DNA of 14,697 nucleotides from Candidatus Mcinerneyibacteriota bacterium (GTDB lineage: Bacteria > AUK180 > JAQVHJ01), in NCBI GenBank assembly GCA_030630935.1, contig DAOVMD010000024.1:1-14697 (forward strand), in the 5' to 3' direction. How positions within the stretch are numbered: the stretch's first letter is position 1; each line of letters opens with the position of its first letter. Below, in pieces: positions 1-8,284 of this stretch. The translations under genes and the position numbers were made by a program. The notes under the pieces are model-generated. The model was not told the origin of the DNA and searched no databases. It saw only the letters and a program-made list of their open reading frames with translations.

Positions 1-1542
1 CAGGTTTTATTTGAATTTCCTGAAGGAAAACAAAATGATATAGATTACACTTATCTTGAAAGCTTTGATAAGAGTTCGGATAGTTTGCCGACCTCGGATT
101 TAAAATTAAATTTAGAGAAATTGATAATTTATTATCCTTTAATTTACAGGAAGCAATATGTTGGAATGCTAATATTTACTGAGCATCTTGACCCAGGTAT
201 TTTATTACAGATAAGAATGATAGAAAAGACTTCAACTGATTATCGCAGCCTTATTAAATTTGGAGAAAAGAGTTATTCTTTTGTATTAAATATCGGATTT
301 TTAATTGTTAGTTTAGTTTTATTATTCTTAACTTTTTGGATTGCATTCTATGTTGCCCGCCAGATTACCATTCCGGTTGAAGAGCTTCTTCAGGGCACCC
401 TAAAAGTTTCAAAAGGTGATCTTGATGTGAAGATAGAAGTCGAGACTACCGATGAACTTGGGCTTCTGGTTGACTCGTTCAATAATATGGTAAGAGATAT
501 TAAGGAATTGAATATTAAGAATCAGGAACATACGCAGTTTATTTCTTCAATACTACAAAATATTGGGACTGGTGTAATTGCGATCACACCTAACCAAAAA
601 GTTGTTGAGGTAAACGAGTCAGCAAAAGATTTATTAAAAATAAGTTCTGATGAAACCCCTGAGAACCTGAGTGAGTATTTTGAAGCGGAAAGTTTTGGCA
701 GGCTGAATAAATTAGTAGATGAGTGTTTTAAAAATAAAACAGAATGTATACATAAGGAACTTGATATAAAGGTGAAAGGTAAAAACTTGAATCTTCATTT
801 CGCCGTTACCGCAGGAATTGAATCAGTATCTGGTGGAGCAATATTAGTTTTTGATGATATTACACATATTATTCATCTTCAGAAAATTGAGGTTTGGAAG
901 GATGTTGCAACACAGCTTGCTCATGAGATTAAAAACCCTTTAACCCCGATTAAGTTATCAACTCAGCGCGTATTGAAAAAATATAATGAGGGCGCGGACG
1001 ATTTTGGTGAGATTTTGAACCGTTCATACTCAACAATAATCCAGGAGGTTGATAATATTAAATCTCTTCTTGACCACTTTAATGCATTTGCAAAATTACC
1101 ACCACCCAGCTTTCAAGACTATAGCCTGAATCAAATAGTCTCTGAAGTCGTTGATCTCTTTCGCAACCTTGAAAACATAAAGTTTATTGAAGAATATGAT
1201 GAAAATATTCCGAACTTATCATTAGATAAATTTCAGATAAAAAGAGTATTGAAAAATATAATTGATAATTCAATTGAATCATTTTTAAAGAAAGGGAAAA
1301 TTACAATTTCAACAATGTTTAATAAGTCCGAAAATTCGGCTTTATTGATTATAGTAGATAATGGAAAAGGAATGGAGAAGAATGAGCGTGAGAAAATTTT
1401 TCTGCCATATTTTTCTACAAAGGAGATTGGAATGGGGTTAGGAATGGCAATTGTTGAGAAGATCATTTCTGACCATAATGGAGAGATTGAAGTTTTTAGC
1501 CAGCCATATAAGGGAACCAAAGTACAAATAAAGTTTTTTTAA
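1..1542 (+). CDS. Sensor histidine kinase, NtrY-like (HAMP-PAS-HisKA-HATPase), 5' end outside window
   Basis: Membrane sensor kinase of a two-component system; the partner regulator is not in the window. The frame is open from base 1, so the gene starts upstream; a TTG at 85 could open a shorter frame but nothing supports it as the start. Counting codons from base 1: the end of an extracytoplasmic sensor region, one membrane segment at about 94-120, a HAMP linker at about 117-172 (ITIPVEELL...DELGLLVDSFNNM), a PAS-like region at about 180-290, the phosphoacceptor box LAHEIKNPLTPIKLS with His308, the N box (NIIDNSIES, Asn423), the G1 box VDNGKGM (Asp453) and a G2 box GMGLGMAIVEKI. The order and the NPLTPIKLS H-box resemble NtrY of the nitrogen-regulation family, but the signal sensed cannot be inferred. 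All catalytic boxes are intact. Six bases separate it from the comF-like gene, so the two are probably cotranscribed. Confidence 0.9.
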   Translation, partial: QVLFEFPEGKQNDIDYTYLESFDKSSDSLPTSDLKLNLEKLIIYYPLIYRKQYVGMLIFTEHLDPGILLQIRMIEKTSTDYRSLIKFGEKSYSFVLNIGFLIVSLVLLFLTFWIAFYVARQITIPVEELLQGTLKVSKGDLDVKIEVETTDELGLLVDSFNNMVRDIKELNIKNQEHTQFISSILQNIGTGVIAITPNQKVVEVNESAKDLLKISSDETPENLSEYFEAESFGRLNKLVDECFKNKTECIHKELDIKVKGKNLNLHFAVTAGIESVSGGAILVFDDITHIIHLQKIEVWKDVATQLAHEIKNPLTPIKLSTQRVLKKYNEGADDFGEILNRSYSTIIQEVDNIKSLLDHFNAFAKLPPPSFQDYSLNQIVSEVVDLFRNLENIKFIEEYDENIPNLSLDKFQIKRVLKNIIDNSIESFLKKGKITISTMFNKSENSALLIIVDNGKGMEKNEREKIFLPYFSTKEIGMGLGMAIVEKIISDHNGEIEVFSQPYKGTKVQIKFF

Positions 1543-1548
1543 AAATTA

Positions 1549-2268
1549 ATGTTTGAGAGAATTTTAGCGTTTCTTTTTAATCGGTACTGCTTTTTTTGCG
1601 GTAAGGTGTTGGGGTTAAAAGAAAGCAAATTATGTATAAAGTGTTATAATAAAATTGAAAGTTTTAGAGGTGTAGTTACTTGTAAGAAATGCGGGAGACC
1701 GCTACATTCTATGTACCCCTTAAACTTGGATTATACCTGTGGAATCTGTAGAAATAAACGGCTGCCTTACTCGGAACTATATGTATATGGTCCATATGCT
1801 GGGAAGTTAAGGGATTTGTTAATTGCATTAAAATTTCGAAATCAGTTTTGGGTTTCACAAGTTATTTCAGACCTGTTAATAAAAGACGAAAGATTTGCAA
1901 ATTTTATTTCAGGTGCAGATCTTTTGTTGCCGGTTCCTCTTCACTCAAGGCGTCTTGATTCCCGGGGGTTTAATCAAGTTTATTTATTTACTAAAGAGTT
2001 TAAGAAAAGGCTTAGTTTAAGTATCCCTATTTCTAAATGGGATGTGCTCCGGGTTAAAGAGACCGAGTTCCAAAAAAGCCTATCTCTCAGGAGAAGAATT
2101 TTAAACCTTAGGAAAGCTTTTATGATAAATAATATTTCTGCGATTCAAGGTAAAAAGATAATTCTAATTGATGATATCTTAACTACCGGAGCAACCGTTA
2201 TGTCTGTTTCCAAATTACTCCGAAAATCGGGGGCAAAAGAGATAAAAGTAGTTATTATAGCGAGATAA
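1549..2268 (+). CDS. comF: ComF family phosphoribosyltransferase-like protein
   Basis: A 239-aa protein of the ComF/GntX family, cytoplasmic, with an N-terminal zinc ribbon region and a C-terminal type I phosphoribosyltransferase fold. Four CxxC pairs are visible (Cys14/17, 29/32, 45/48, 64/67), enough for two zinc sites. The family core LLLPVPLHSRRLDSRGFNQV is present, as is the PRPP-binding loop ILIDDILTTGAT at about 206-216. In naturally competent bacteria ComF is needed for DNA uptake or processing of single-stranded DNA; its reaction is unsettled and homologues occur in non-competent species, so competence is not implied here. The length is normal for the family. ATG follows the kinase stop by six bases with no clear Shine-Dalgarno site, suggesting translation coupled to the kinase. 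Confidence 0.88.
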   Translation: MFERILAFLFNRYCFFCGKVLGLKESKLCIKCYNKIESFRGVVTCKKCGRPLHSMYPLNLDYTCGICRNKRLPYSELYVYGPYAGKLRDLLIALKFRNQFWVSQVISDLLIKDERFANFISGADLLLPVPLHSRRLDSRGFNQVYLFTKEFKKRLSLSIPISKWDVLRVKETEFQKSLSLRRRILNLRKAFMINNISAIQGKKIILIDDILTTGATVMSVSKLLRKSGAKEIKVVIIAR

Positions 2269-2309
2269 TTTTTTCTTTATATTCATATAATATATATATT
2301 AGAAAATCC

Positions 2310-2339
2310 TTGACATTATATTATTTTTTATGGTATAAT
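2310..2339 (+). promoter_or_regulatory. Sigma70-type promoter of the secreted protein/PorV-like unit
   Basis: A consensus -35 TTGACA (2310-2315) and consensus -10 TATAAT (2334-2339) are separated by 18 bases. Transcription would start near 2346, giving a leader of about 28 bases that carries the AGGAGG ribosome site at 2363-2368, five bases before the ATG at 2374. The match is near perfect, so high constitutive expression is likely. Confidence 0.85.
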
Positions 2340-2373
2340 ACAACTTAAATTAACGTCAAATCAGGAGGTCTAG

Positions 2374-4965
2374 ATGAAAAAGACTTTTATAGTCATAATT
2401 TTATTATTGGTTTTTTGGGGATTTGCTCTAAGTCCTGCCTATAGTGCATATAATGCACCAGAGGAATCTAATTGGGGTTATCTCTGGGCGGAATCAGCAA
2501 CTTTAGGTTATGAGTGCTTCTCAGGTTATTTCGCACCCAACTATATGGGTGGGTTTTATGTTTATACCTTGGTTGATAATATGATCTGGGATCCCGTTAA
2601 TGATCACTTGTATATGGGTGCGGTGTGGATAGGAAATGAAGATCTCCTTGACCAAGGAAGTGACTGGGCATTTACCAATGCCAATTCTTTTGAAATGCAA
2701 TATGTTCCTTGGGATGAAATGGAATGGGGTTCTCCGGTTATTGCTGTGGGGGGATACGATACATTTCTAAAAACACGCGGCATGAATACTGACCTTACAA
2801 TAGATATGAGAACCTTTTCAGATTACAATGATTCCTTTTTCATCCAGGTTTATATCATTCGAAATGATACAGAAACAGATTATAAAGGATTATATTTTGC
2901 TGAAGCTGTTGACTTTGATATAAATATGCAATATTCTCCGGAACAGAATCTTGGAATTGCTCAAACTTACATTTCTGATGCAGCTTCAGGTTATAAGGAG
3001 AAGGATGATTTTGCCGGTTATAATTCTACTTATCAAGTTGGGTTTATGTATGATAATGACCTTGGTACACCAAAGTATTTTGGAGTAAAATGTTTAACGG
3101 ATGAACTTGCTTCGTTTAACATCATTAAAGTTGAGCCGGCATACTTTTCCACATCATATTTAGGCGGGTCCTATAGCGGTGACGATAAAGGCGTTTATGA
3201 TATAGAGCCTTATTATTCTTTTGGCTGGCCTCTTATTTGCTGTTCCAACCCTATGCAGATTTATAATGCAGATTGTTATGACTATATGGCAAACAAAGAG
3301 TTTGATACTTCTCCGCCCAATGCGGGAGATTACCAAGTTGTTCCAGCTGTTGGTCCGTTTGACCTTGCTCCAGGAGAATATAAAATAATTGCATTTGCGA
3401 TTGGTGGTAACGAAGCTTCCGAAGCTGATTTAATGGATCAATTTAAAAATGCTTCTGTATATTATAATGTCAATGTTGACGGGCAATTAGATGATGCTAT
3501 TCCAGAGGCCGCTCCAGTTGAGGAGGCTGCTCCTTATGAAAAATATAATACTACTACATCTCAAACAGAAGCAGTCTTCAACTGGGTGTTAGATTCAAAT
3601 ATTACCGCATATTATACTGATAACTCTGGCTATAATGTTTACTATACAATTGATTGGGATATTTTTGTTTTTATATGGACCGGCAATACACCGATTGAGC
3701 TACATAGTTATCTTTCAAATACACTCTATAAACCCGTTTCTGCAACCTTTGAAGGTTTCCCTATGGTTGAAGGAACCGATTATACTGCTGGAGATTCTGT
3801 TCAGCTTTGGGTTACATCAGTTGGTCCTAATTGGGATAATGATACCTTTGTTAATCAGAGTAAAGAGTTAATTATGAATCTAGATACTACACCGCTTACT
3901 CCAACATTAACGTTGGACTTACTTCCTGATTCATCGGATGGTTCAGATATTCTTTTAACCTGGTCAGAAGCAGATACAAAAGACCAGGATATTAAACAGT
4001 ATAATATCTATAGAAGTTCCCCGGGGGGCGGGACAACTTGTCCTTTTGAAGTTGCGACAATTTTAACTTCTACAAGAATAATTGATATATATGGCCCTGC
4101 CGGTTTAGACGGAGGAGCAACTCCATTATTAATTTTAAGTGACGGTTCAACATATAGACCAAACACATATCTTCCCGGCTACGACACAACTCCGGATTCT
4201 GACGCGGATCCAATTTTGAATTTCGGCACAGAACACTTCCTCTTATGCGGGCTTGAGACAGGAACAACTTATATGTTTCAGGTTACTCTAACAGATTTCA
4301 CAGATTTAACTGCAAAATCTGATACTGTTACAACTGTAATGATGCCGGGGTCACCATTGAATTTAACTGCAACAATGGGACACCATATCGTTAAATTACG
4401 CTGGGAATTATCTTCTGACCCGAATGTCTTTAAGTATAATGTCTATAGAGCAAAAATTGCAACGGGGGCAGATGTGCCAGAAACTGATGATTATAAATTA
4501 ATCGGTGCAACCCTTGCTTCCAGTTTAAAACCCTGGAAATATAACGACAAAGATATTGAAGATTATCAGTTGTATTACTATTACGTTAAAGCCGTTGATA
4601 GAATCGTAAACTTAAATAGCTATATTTCAAATGTTGTTAGTGTTGAAACATCTTTCAGAACTTCAAAAGACCTTGAAGGAGTAGTAACCGTTCCGAATCC
4701 ATATAAGAAAGGAATTTCAAAAGTAAACTTTATCGCTTTTGCAAGATTAACTAAAGAAGCAGAGATAAATATATATACCCTTTCAGGAACACTCGTTAGA
4801 ACTTTAACACACTCACCAGCAGACCTTGACCTTCTCGGTCCAGGTATTAAAAAGTGGGACTTAAAAAATGAAGACGGTGAAGAAGTTGCTTCCGGCCTTT
4901 ATATTTGGGTTGTAACTAATCCAGCCGGCGATAAGAAAATTGGTAGATTAGTAATAATCAGATAA
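2374..4965 (+). CDS. Large secreted protein with fibronectin type III-like repeats and C-terminal FlgD-Ig/type IX-like sorting domain
   Basis: An 863-aa exported protein of unknown specific function. The N-terminus is a Sec signal peptide (KK, then a long hydrophobic core, with likely cleavage after AYSA at residue 25). Residues about 30-370 form a Tyr/Trp/Asp-rich region I do not recognise. About 380-500 is a Thr/Ser-rich and acidic stretch. About 501-658 and 659-757 look like two fibronectin type III modules: both carry the xxYNxYR strand motif and YxxxVxxxD-type strands. The last ~95 residues (VPNPYKKG..., INIYTLSGTLVRTL, DGEEVASGLYIWVV, KIGRLVIIR) match the FlgD-Ig/type IX-like C-terminal domain used for outer-membrane sorting in FCB-type bacteria. 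The next gene is a PorV-like barrel, fitting a secretion or anchoring pair. The start is fixed by AGGAGG at 2363-2368. Export and architecture are well supported; the role (surface or adhesive protein, or enzyme) is not. Confidence 0.85.
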   Translation: MKKTFIVIILLLVFWGFALSPAYSAYNAPEESNWGYLWAESATLGYECFSGYFAPNYMGGFYVYTLVDNMIWDPVNDHLYMGAVWIGNEDLLDQGSDWAFTNANSFEMQYVPWDEMEWGSPVIAVGGYDTFLKTRGMNTDLTIDMRTFSDYNDSFFIQVYIIRNDTETDYKGLYFAEAVDFDINMQYSPEQNLGIAQTYISDAASGYKEKDDFAGYNSTYQVGFMYDNDLGTPKYFGVKCLTDELASFNIIKVEPAYFSTSYLGGSYSGDDKGVYDIEPYYSFGWPLICCSNPMQIYNADCYDYMANKEFDTSPPNAGDYQVVPAVGPFDLAPGEYKIIAFAIGGNEASEADLMDQFKNASVYYNVNVDGQLDDAIPEAAPVEEAAPYEKYNTTTSQTEAVFNWVLDSNITAYYTDNSGYNVYYTIDWDIFVFIWTGNTPIELHSYLSNTLYKPVSATFEGFPMVEGTDYTAGDSVQLWVTSVGPNWDNDTFVNQSKELIMNLDTTPLTPTLTLDLLPDSSDGSDILLTWSEADTKDQDIKQYNIYRSSPGGGTTCPFEVATILTSTRIIDIYGPAGLDGGATPLLILSDGSTYRPNTYLPGYDTTPDSDADPILNFGTEHFLLCGLETGTTYMFQVTLTDFTDLTAKSDTVTTVMMPGSPLNLTATMGHHIVKLRWELSSDPNVFKYNVYRAKIATGADVPETDDYKLIGATLASSLKPWKYNDKDIEDYQLYYYYVKAVDRIVNLNSYISNVVSVETSFRTSKDLEGVVTVPNPYKKGISKVNFIAFARLTKEAEINIYTLSGTLVRTLTHSPADLDLLGPGIKKWDLKNEDGEEVASGLYIWVVTNPAGDKKIGRLVIIR

Positions 4966-4971
4966 ATATAT

Positions 4972-4977
4972 AGGAGG
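4972..4977 (+). promoter_or_regulatory. Ribosome binding site deciding the start of the PorV-like gene
   Basis: AGGAGG lies seven bases before the ATG at 4985 but only four before the in-frame TTG at 4982, so the ATG is preferred. Confidence 0.75.
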
Positions 4978-4984
4978 AATTTTG

Positions 4985-5986
4985 ATGAAACGTTTATTTA
5001 TTATTATACTAAGCATAATTTTAGTTTCACTTGCAATTCCGGTATTTGCAACAAGTACAGGTGGAACTTCTGCACAATTCTTAAAGATCCCGATTGGCCC
5101 AAGACCAGAATCTATGGGGGGGGCTTTTACAGGTTTAGCCGATGACGGTTCCGCTCTCTTCTGGAATCCTGCCGGGACCGGGCAATTTGAAAAAGCCCAC
5201 ATGATAGCCGGATATATCGGGTATGTTGCAAAAATTAAATATGAATATTTTGCAGCTGGTTTTCCCATAGGTGATTACTACAGATTGGGGATAGGGCTTG
5301 GAGCCCTGAATTCTCCTCCAATGCTTGTCACTACTTTTGAGACATTAGATATTGATGGAAATATAATCAATAATATCTATGGAACTGCAGGTGATGAATT
5401 TAATGCAAGTAGTAACTTATTTATTCTTAATCTCTCAAGAAAATTCAGGTATGGAGATAGAGACCTATTCTATGTAGGTGGAAACCTTAAATATGTCAGA
5501 GAATCTCTCGCGGATTATAAAGCATTTACGCTTGCATACGATCTCGGCATATTATTTAAAGTAACCGAATCATTCAGGCTGGGCTTAAGTCTTCAGAACT
5601 TAGGCGGCGAACTTAAGTTTATCTCTGAAAAAGAACAGCTTCCACAAGCATTCAGGTTTGGCCTATCTTATTTCTTTGTAAACAATGAGCTCAATAGATT
5701 GGTTGCAGCATCTGATATCGTTAAGTATATTGATGAAGATATTAAAGTTGGCATTGGTGGTGAATATACCTTCAGAGATTTATTTGTCTTAAGACTCGGA
5801 TATAACAATGCGGATCTCGGCTCAATGACAGCTGGTCTTGGAGTAATTATAAAGTTTATAAAAACACGAAGAGTAAAGGGCGTAGTGAAAAGGACTGAGA
5901 TGGTTAGAGTTGGAATCAACTATGCATTTGTTGATTATGGTGACTTTGGACAGACCCATAGGTATTCAGTTGGCTTCAGGTTTTAA
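4985..5986 (+). CDS. PorV/UPF0164-like outer-membrane beta-barrel protein
   Basis: A 333-aa outer-membrane protein of the PorV/PorQ-like (FadL-related, UPF0164) group. It begins with a Sec signal peptide (KR, hydrophobic core, predicted cleavage after VFA at residue 22). The family's typical opening follows: GTSAQFLKIPIGPRPESMGGAFTG, then DDGSALFWNPAG. The rest is alternating beta-strand sequence with Gly/Tyr-rich hairpins (LGLSLQNLGGELKF, LRLGYNNADLGS) and ends in aromatic GFRF, the usual barrel signature. In type IX secretion PorV is the shuttle that binds the C-terminal sorting domain of cargo and passes it to the attachment complex; the gene upstream encodes a protein with such a domain, so a cargo-carrier relation is plausible. 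No other type IX genes are in the window, so this cannot be proved. The gap to the upstream gene is 19 bases and a terminator follows. Confidence 0.85.
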   Translation: MKRLFIIILSIILVSLAIPVFATSTGGTSAQFLKIPIGPRPESMGGAFTGLADDGSALFWNPAGTGQFEKAHMIAGYIGYVAKIKYEYFAAGFPIGDYYRLGIGLGALNSPPMLVTTFETLDIDGNIINNIYGTAGDEFNASSNLFILNLSRKFRYGDRDLFYVGGNLKYVRESLADYKAFTLAYDLGILFKVTESFRLGLSLQNLGGELKFISEKEQLPQAFRFGLSYFFVNNELNRLVAASDIVKYIDEDIKVGIGGEYTFRDLFVLRLGYNNADLGSMTAGLGVIIKFIKTRRVKGVVKRTEMVRVGINYAFVDYGDFGQTHRYSVGFRF

Positions 5987-6012
5987 GTAGTATAAATTGA
6001 AATAAAATAAAT

Positions 6013-6045
6013 AAAAGCGTCTTTTATTTTAAAAGGCGCTTTTTT
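6013..6045 (+). terminator. Rho-independent terminator after the PorV-like gene
   Basis: Arms 6013-6025 (AAAAGCGTCTTTT) and 6031-6043 (AAAAGGCGCTTTT) pair over 13 bp with one G-U pair around a five-base loop. The T run continues to 6045. It ends only 23 bases before the GAPDH start codon. Confidence 0.85.
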
Positions 6046-6068
6046 AATCAATAACGGAGGAGATTCTA

Positions 6069-7097
6069 ATGGCAATTAAAATTGGGATAAATGGTTTTGG
6101 CCGAATAGGCAGATTAGTTTTTAAAAGATTAATGCTTGAAAAGAAATTTAAGGAAGATTTCGATATTGTAGGAATCAATGATTTAATACCGACTAAGCTT
6201 TTGGCACATCTTTTACAGTATGATTCTGTACACGGCAAATTCCCGATGGAAGTTTCTTATACGGAAGGTTCAATTATAGTTGGTGGTGAAGAGACTAAAG
6301 TTTTTTCTGAGAAAGACCCTTCAAATTTGAAATGGGGTGACCTTGGTGCAGAAATCATATTAGAATCAACCGGATTCTTCAGAACTCACGAGGCAGCATC
6401 ACTTCATTTGAAAGGTGGAGCAAAAAAGGTAATTATTTCAGCTCCTGCAAAAGGAGACAAAGGTGCAGACAGTACAATTGTTATGGGTGTTAATGAAGAT
6501 ACATATATTCCGGAAAAGCATTATATCTTATCCAATGCTTCGTGTACTACCAATTGCCTTGCTCCAGTAGTAAAAGTCCTGAATGACAACTTTAAAATTA
6601 AAAAGGGCTTAATGACTACTATTCATGCTTATACAAATGACCAGCAGGTTCTTGATGGTCCTCATAAAGACTTTAGAAGAGCCAGGGCAGCAGGACTTTC
6701 AATGATACCTACAACAACCGGAGCCGCAAAGGCAGTAGGGCTTGTTCTTCCGGAACTGAACGGTTTACTCGACGGTTTTGCAATAAGGGTTCCAACACCG
6801 GATGTATCAGTAGTCGATTTAGTTGTGACAGTAGAGAAAAACACAACTGTCCAGGAAGTAAATGATGCAATGAAGAAAGCCGCAGCAGATGGCCCAATGA
6901 AAGGATACCTTGTTTATACAGAAGTTCCATGTGTCACAGTTGATTATACTGGTGACCCTGCATCAAGTATCTTCGACGCTTTAAGTACGAAAGTCATAGA
7001 TGGAAATATGATTAAAGTCCTTTCGTTCTATGATAATGAATGGGGTTATGCTTGCAGGTGTGTTGATCTTATGAAATATATTAGTGAAAAGAAATAG
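6069..7097 (+). CDS. gap: Glyceraldehyde-3-phosphate dehydrogenase, type I
   Basis: Cytoplasmic glycolytic enzyme that oxidises glyceraldehyde 3-phosphate to 1,3-bisphosphoglycerate with NAD+ and phosphate. The 342-aa length is normal. The N-terminal Rossmann motif is INGFGRIGR (residues 7-15), followed by GINDL at the end of the second strand, which fits NAD preference. The catalytic motif SNASCTTNC places the nucleophile at Cys159, and the base is His186 in TIHAYTNDQ; their 27-residue spacing is standard. The C-terminal SFYDNEWGYACR is also conserved. GGAGG at 6056-6060 lies eight bases before the ATG. It is the first gene of gap-pgk-tpiA-secG. A terminator ends 23 bases upstream, so its promoter must be inside or before that hairpin, or it depends on read-through. 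Confidence 0.98.
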   Translation: MAIKIGINGFGRIGRLVFKRLMLEKKFKEDFDIVGINDLIPTKLLAHLLQYDSVHGKFPMEVSYTEGSIIVGGEETKVFSEKDPSNLKWGDLGAEIILESTGFFRTHEAASLHLKGGAKKVIISAPAKGDKGADSTIVMGVNEDTYIPEKHYILSNASCTTNCLAPVVKVLNDNFKIKKGLMTTIHAYTNDQQVLDGPHKDFRRARAAGLSMIPTTTGAAKAVGLVLPELNGLLDGFAIRVPTPDVSVVDLVVTVEKNTTVQEVNDAMKKAAADGPMKGYLVYTEVPCVTVDYTGDPASSIFDALSTKVIDGNMIKVLSFYDNEWGYACRCVDLMKYISEKK

Positions 7098-7104
7098 GTT
7101 TCCA

Positions 7105-8283
7105 ATGTCGATTAAAATTGTTGATGACTTTAATTTTAAAGGTAAGCGCGTTTTATTAAGAGTGGATTTTAATGTCCCAATTTCTAAGAATCGTGTTACT
7201 GATGACACCAGAATAAAAAGAGCTCTAAAAACAATTAGAAAAATAATTGATGCAGGCGGTCGATTAGTTGTGATGTCTCACCTTGGAAGACCAAAAGGAA
7301 ATATAGTTAAAGAATATATGATGGATCCTGTAGGTGAAAGATTATCCACGCTATTAAAACATCCTGTTAAGAAATTAACCGATTCGATTGGTGGTGAGGT
7401 GGAGAAAGCTGTTGCAGCTATGAAAGACAGAGATGTTATTCTCTTGGAAAACCTTAGGTTTCATCCCGGTGAAAAGGCAAATGACGAAGGCTTTGCAAAG
7501 GATTTAGCTAAGTTAGGAGATATATATATTAATGATGCGTTTGGTACAACTCATAGAGCACATGCTTCTATCTCAGGAATATGCAAATTTATTGAGAATA
7601 AGGGTATGGGATATCTGATTCAGAAAGAACTGGAAAACCTTTCAAAGGCAATTAGTAACCCATCTCTACCATTCCTCGCAATTTTAGGCGGAGCAAAAGT
7701 TTCAGGGAAGATTGACTTAATAAACAACATTAGTAATAAAGTTGACCAGATACTTATAGGCGGCGGAATGATGTTCACGTTTTTAAAAGCAAATGGATAT
7801 GAGATTGGAAACTCACTTCTTGAAGAAGATAAACTTGACCTTGCCAAAAAATTACTTGATGAAATCGGGAATAAACTTGTCATCCCGACTGATGTTAAAA
7901 TTGTAGATAGTATTGATAACCCGGACTCCTTAAGGATTGTAAAAATTGAAGATATGCTCTCTGATGTGATTGGAATTGATATCGGTTCTGAAACTATTAA
8001 GGCTTTCGAAAGCAAAATCTTAAAAGCAAAAACCGTTCTATTCAATGGCCCAATGGGAATTTTTGAAAAGAGTTCTTATGCCGAAGGTACGATAAAAATT
8101 CTGGAAGCCATCGCCAGAGCAAAATGCGTCAGTATAATTGGTGGTGGTGATTCAGCCGCTGCAGCAAATAAATTCGGATTTGAAAACGTATTTACACATA
8201 TCTCTACTGGAGGTGGTGCTTCACTTGAGTTCTTATCAGGAAAACCATTGCCGGGAATTGAAAGTTTGAAAAGCGAGGATTAA
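7105..8283 (+). CDS. pgk: Phosphoglycerate kinase
   Basis: Transfers phosphate from 1,3-bisphosphoglycerate to ADP, giving 3-phosphoglycerate and ATP; cytoplasmic and the step after GAPDH. The 392 residues match the family. Visible motifs are KGKRVLLRVDFNVP at 12-25 (substrate binding), SHLGRPKG, LLENLRFHPGEK, INDAFGTTHRAHAS, GGAKVSGKI at the interdomain hinge, FNGPMGIFE, the nucleotide-binding IGGGDSAAAANKFG and the C-terminal STGGGASLEFLSGK. A GTG at 7084 would add seven residues and overlap gap by 14 bases, but the ATG at 7105 gives the family N-terminus (SIKIVDDFNFKGKRV), so I chose it. It starts seven bases after the gap stop, and tpiA follows directly. Confidence 0.97.
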   Translation: MSIKIVDDFNFKGKRVLLRVDFNVPISKNRVTDDTRIKRALKTIRKIIDAGGRLVVMSHLGRPKGNIVKEYMMDPVGERLSTLLKHPVKKLTDSIGGEVEKAVAAMKDRDVILLENLRFHPGEKANDEGFAKDLAKLGDIYINDAFGTTHRAHASISGICKFIENKGMGYLIQKELENLSKAISNPSLPFLAILGGAKVSGKIDLINNISNKVDQILIGGGMMFTFLKANGYEIGNSLLEEDKLDLAKKLLDEIGNKLVIPTDVKIVDSIDNPDSLRIVKIEDMLSDVIGIDIGSETIKAFESKILKAKTVLFNGPMGIFEKSSYAEGTIKILEAIARAKCVSIIGGGDSAAAANKFGFENVFTHISTGGGASLEFLSGKPLPGIESLKSED

Positions 8284-8284
8284 T

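Noticed and set aside
7084-7104. GTG at 7084 as the pgk start
   Set aside because: It adds MKRNRFP before the family N-terminus and overlaps gap; the ATG at 7105 fits the family.
7620-8045. Minus-strand frames opposite glycolytic genes
   Set aside because: They are mirror frames of conserved coding sequence with no independent signals.
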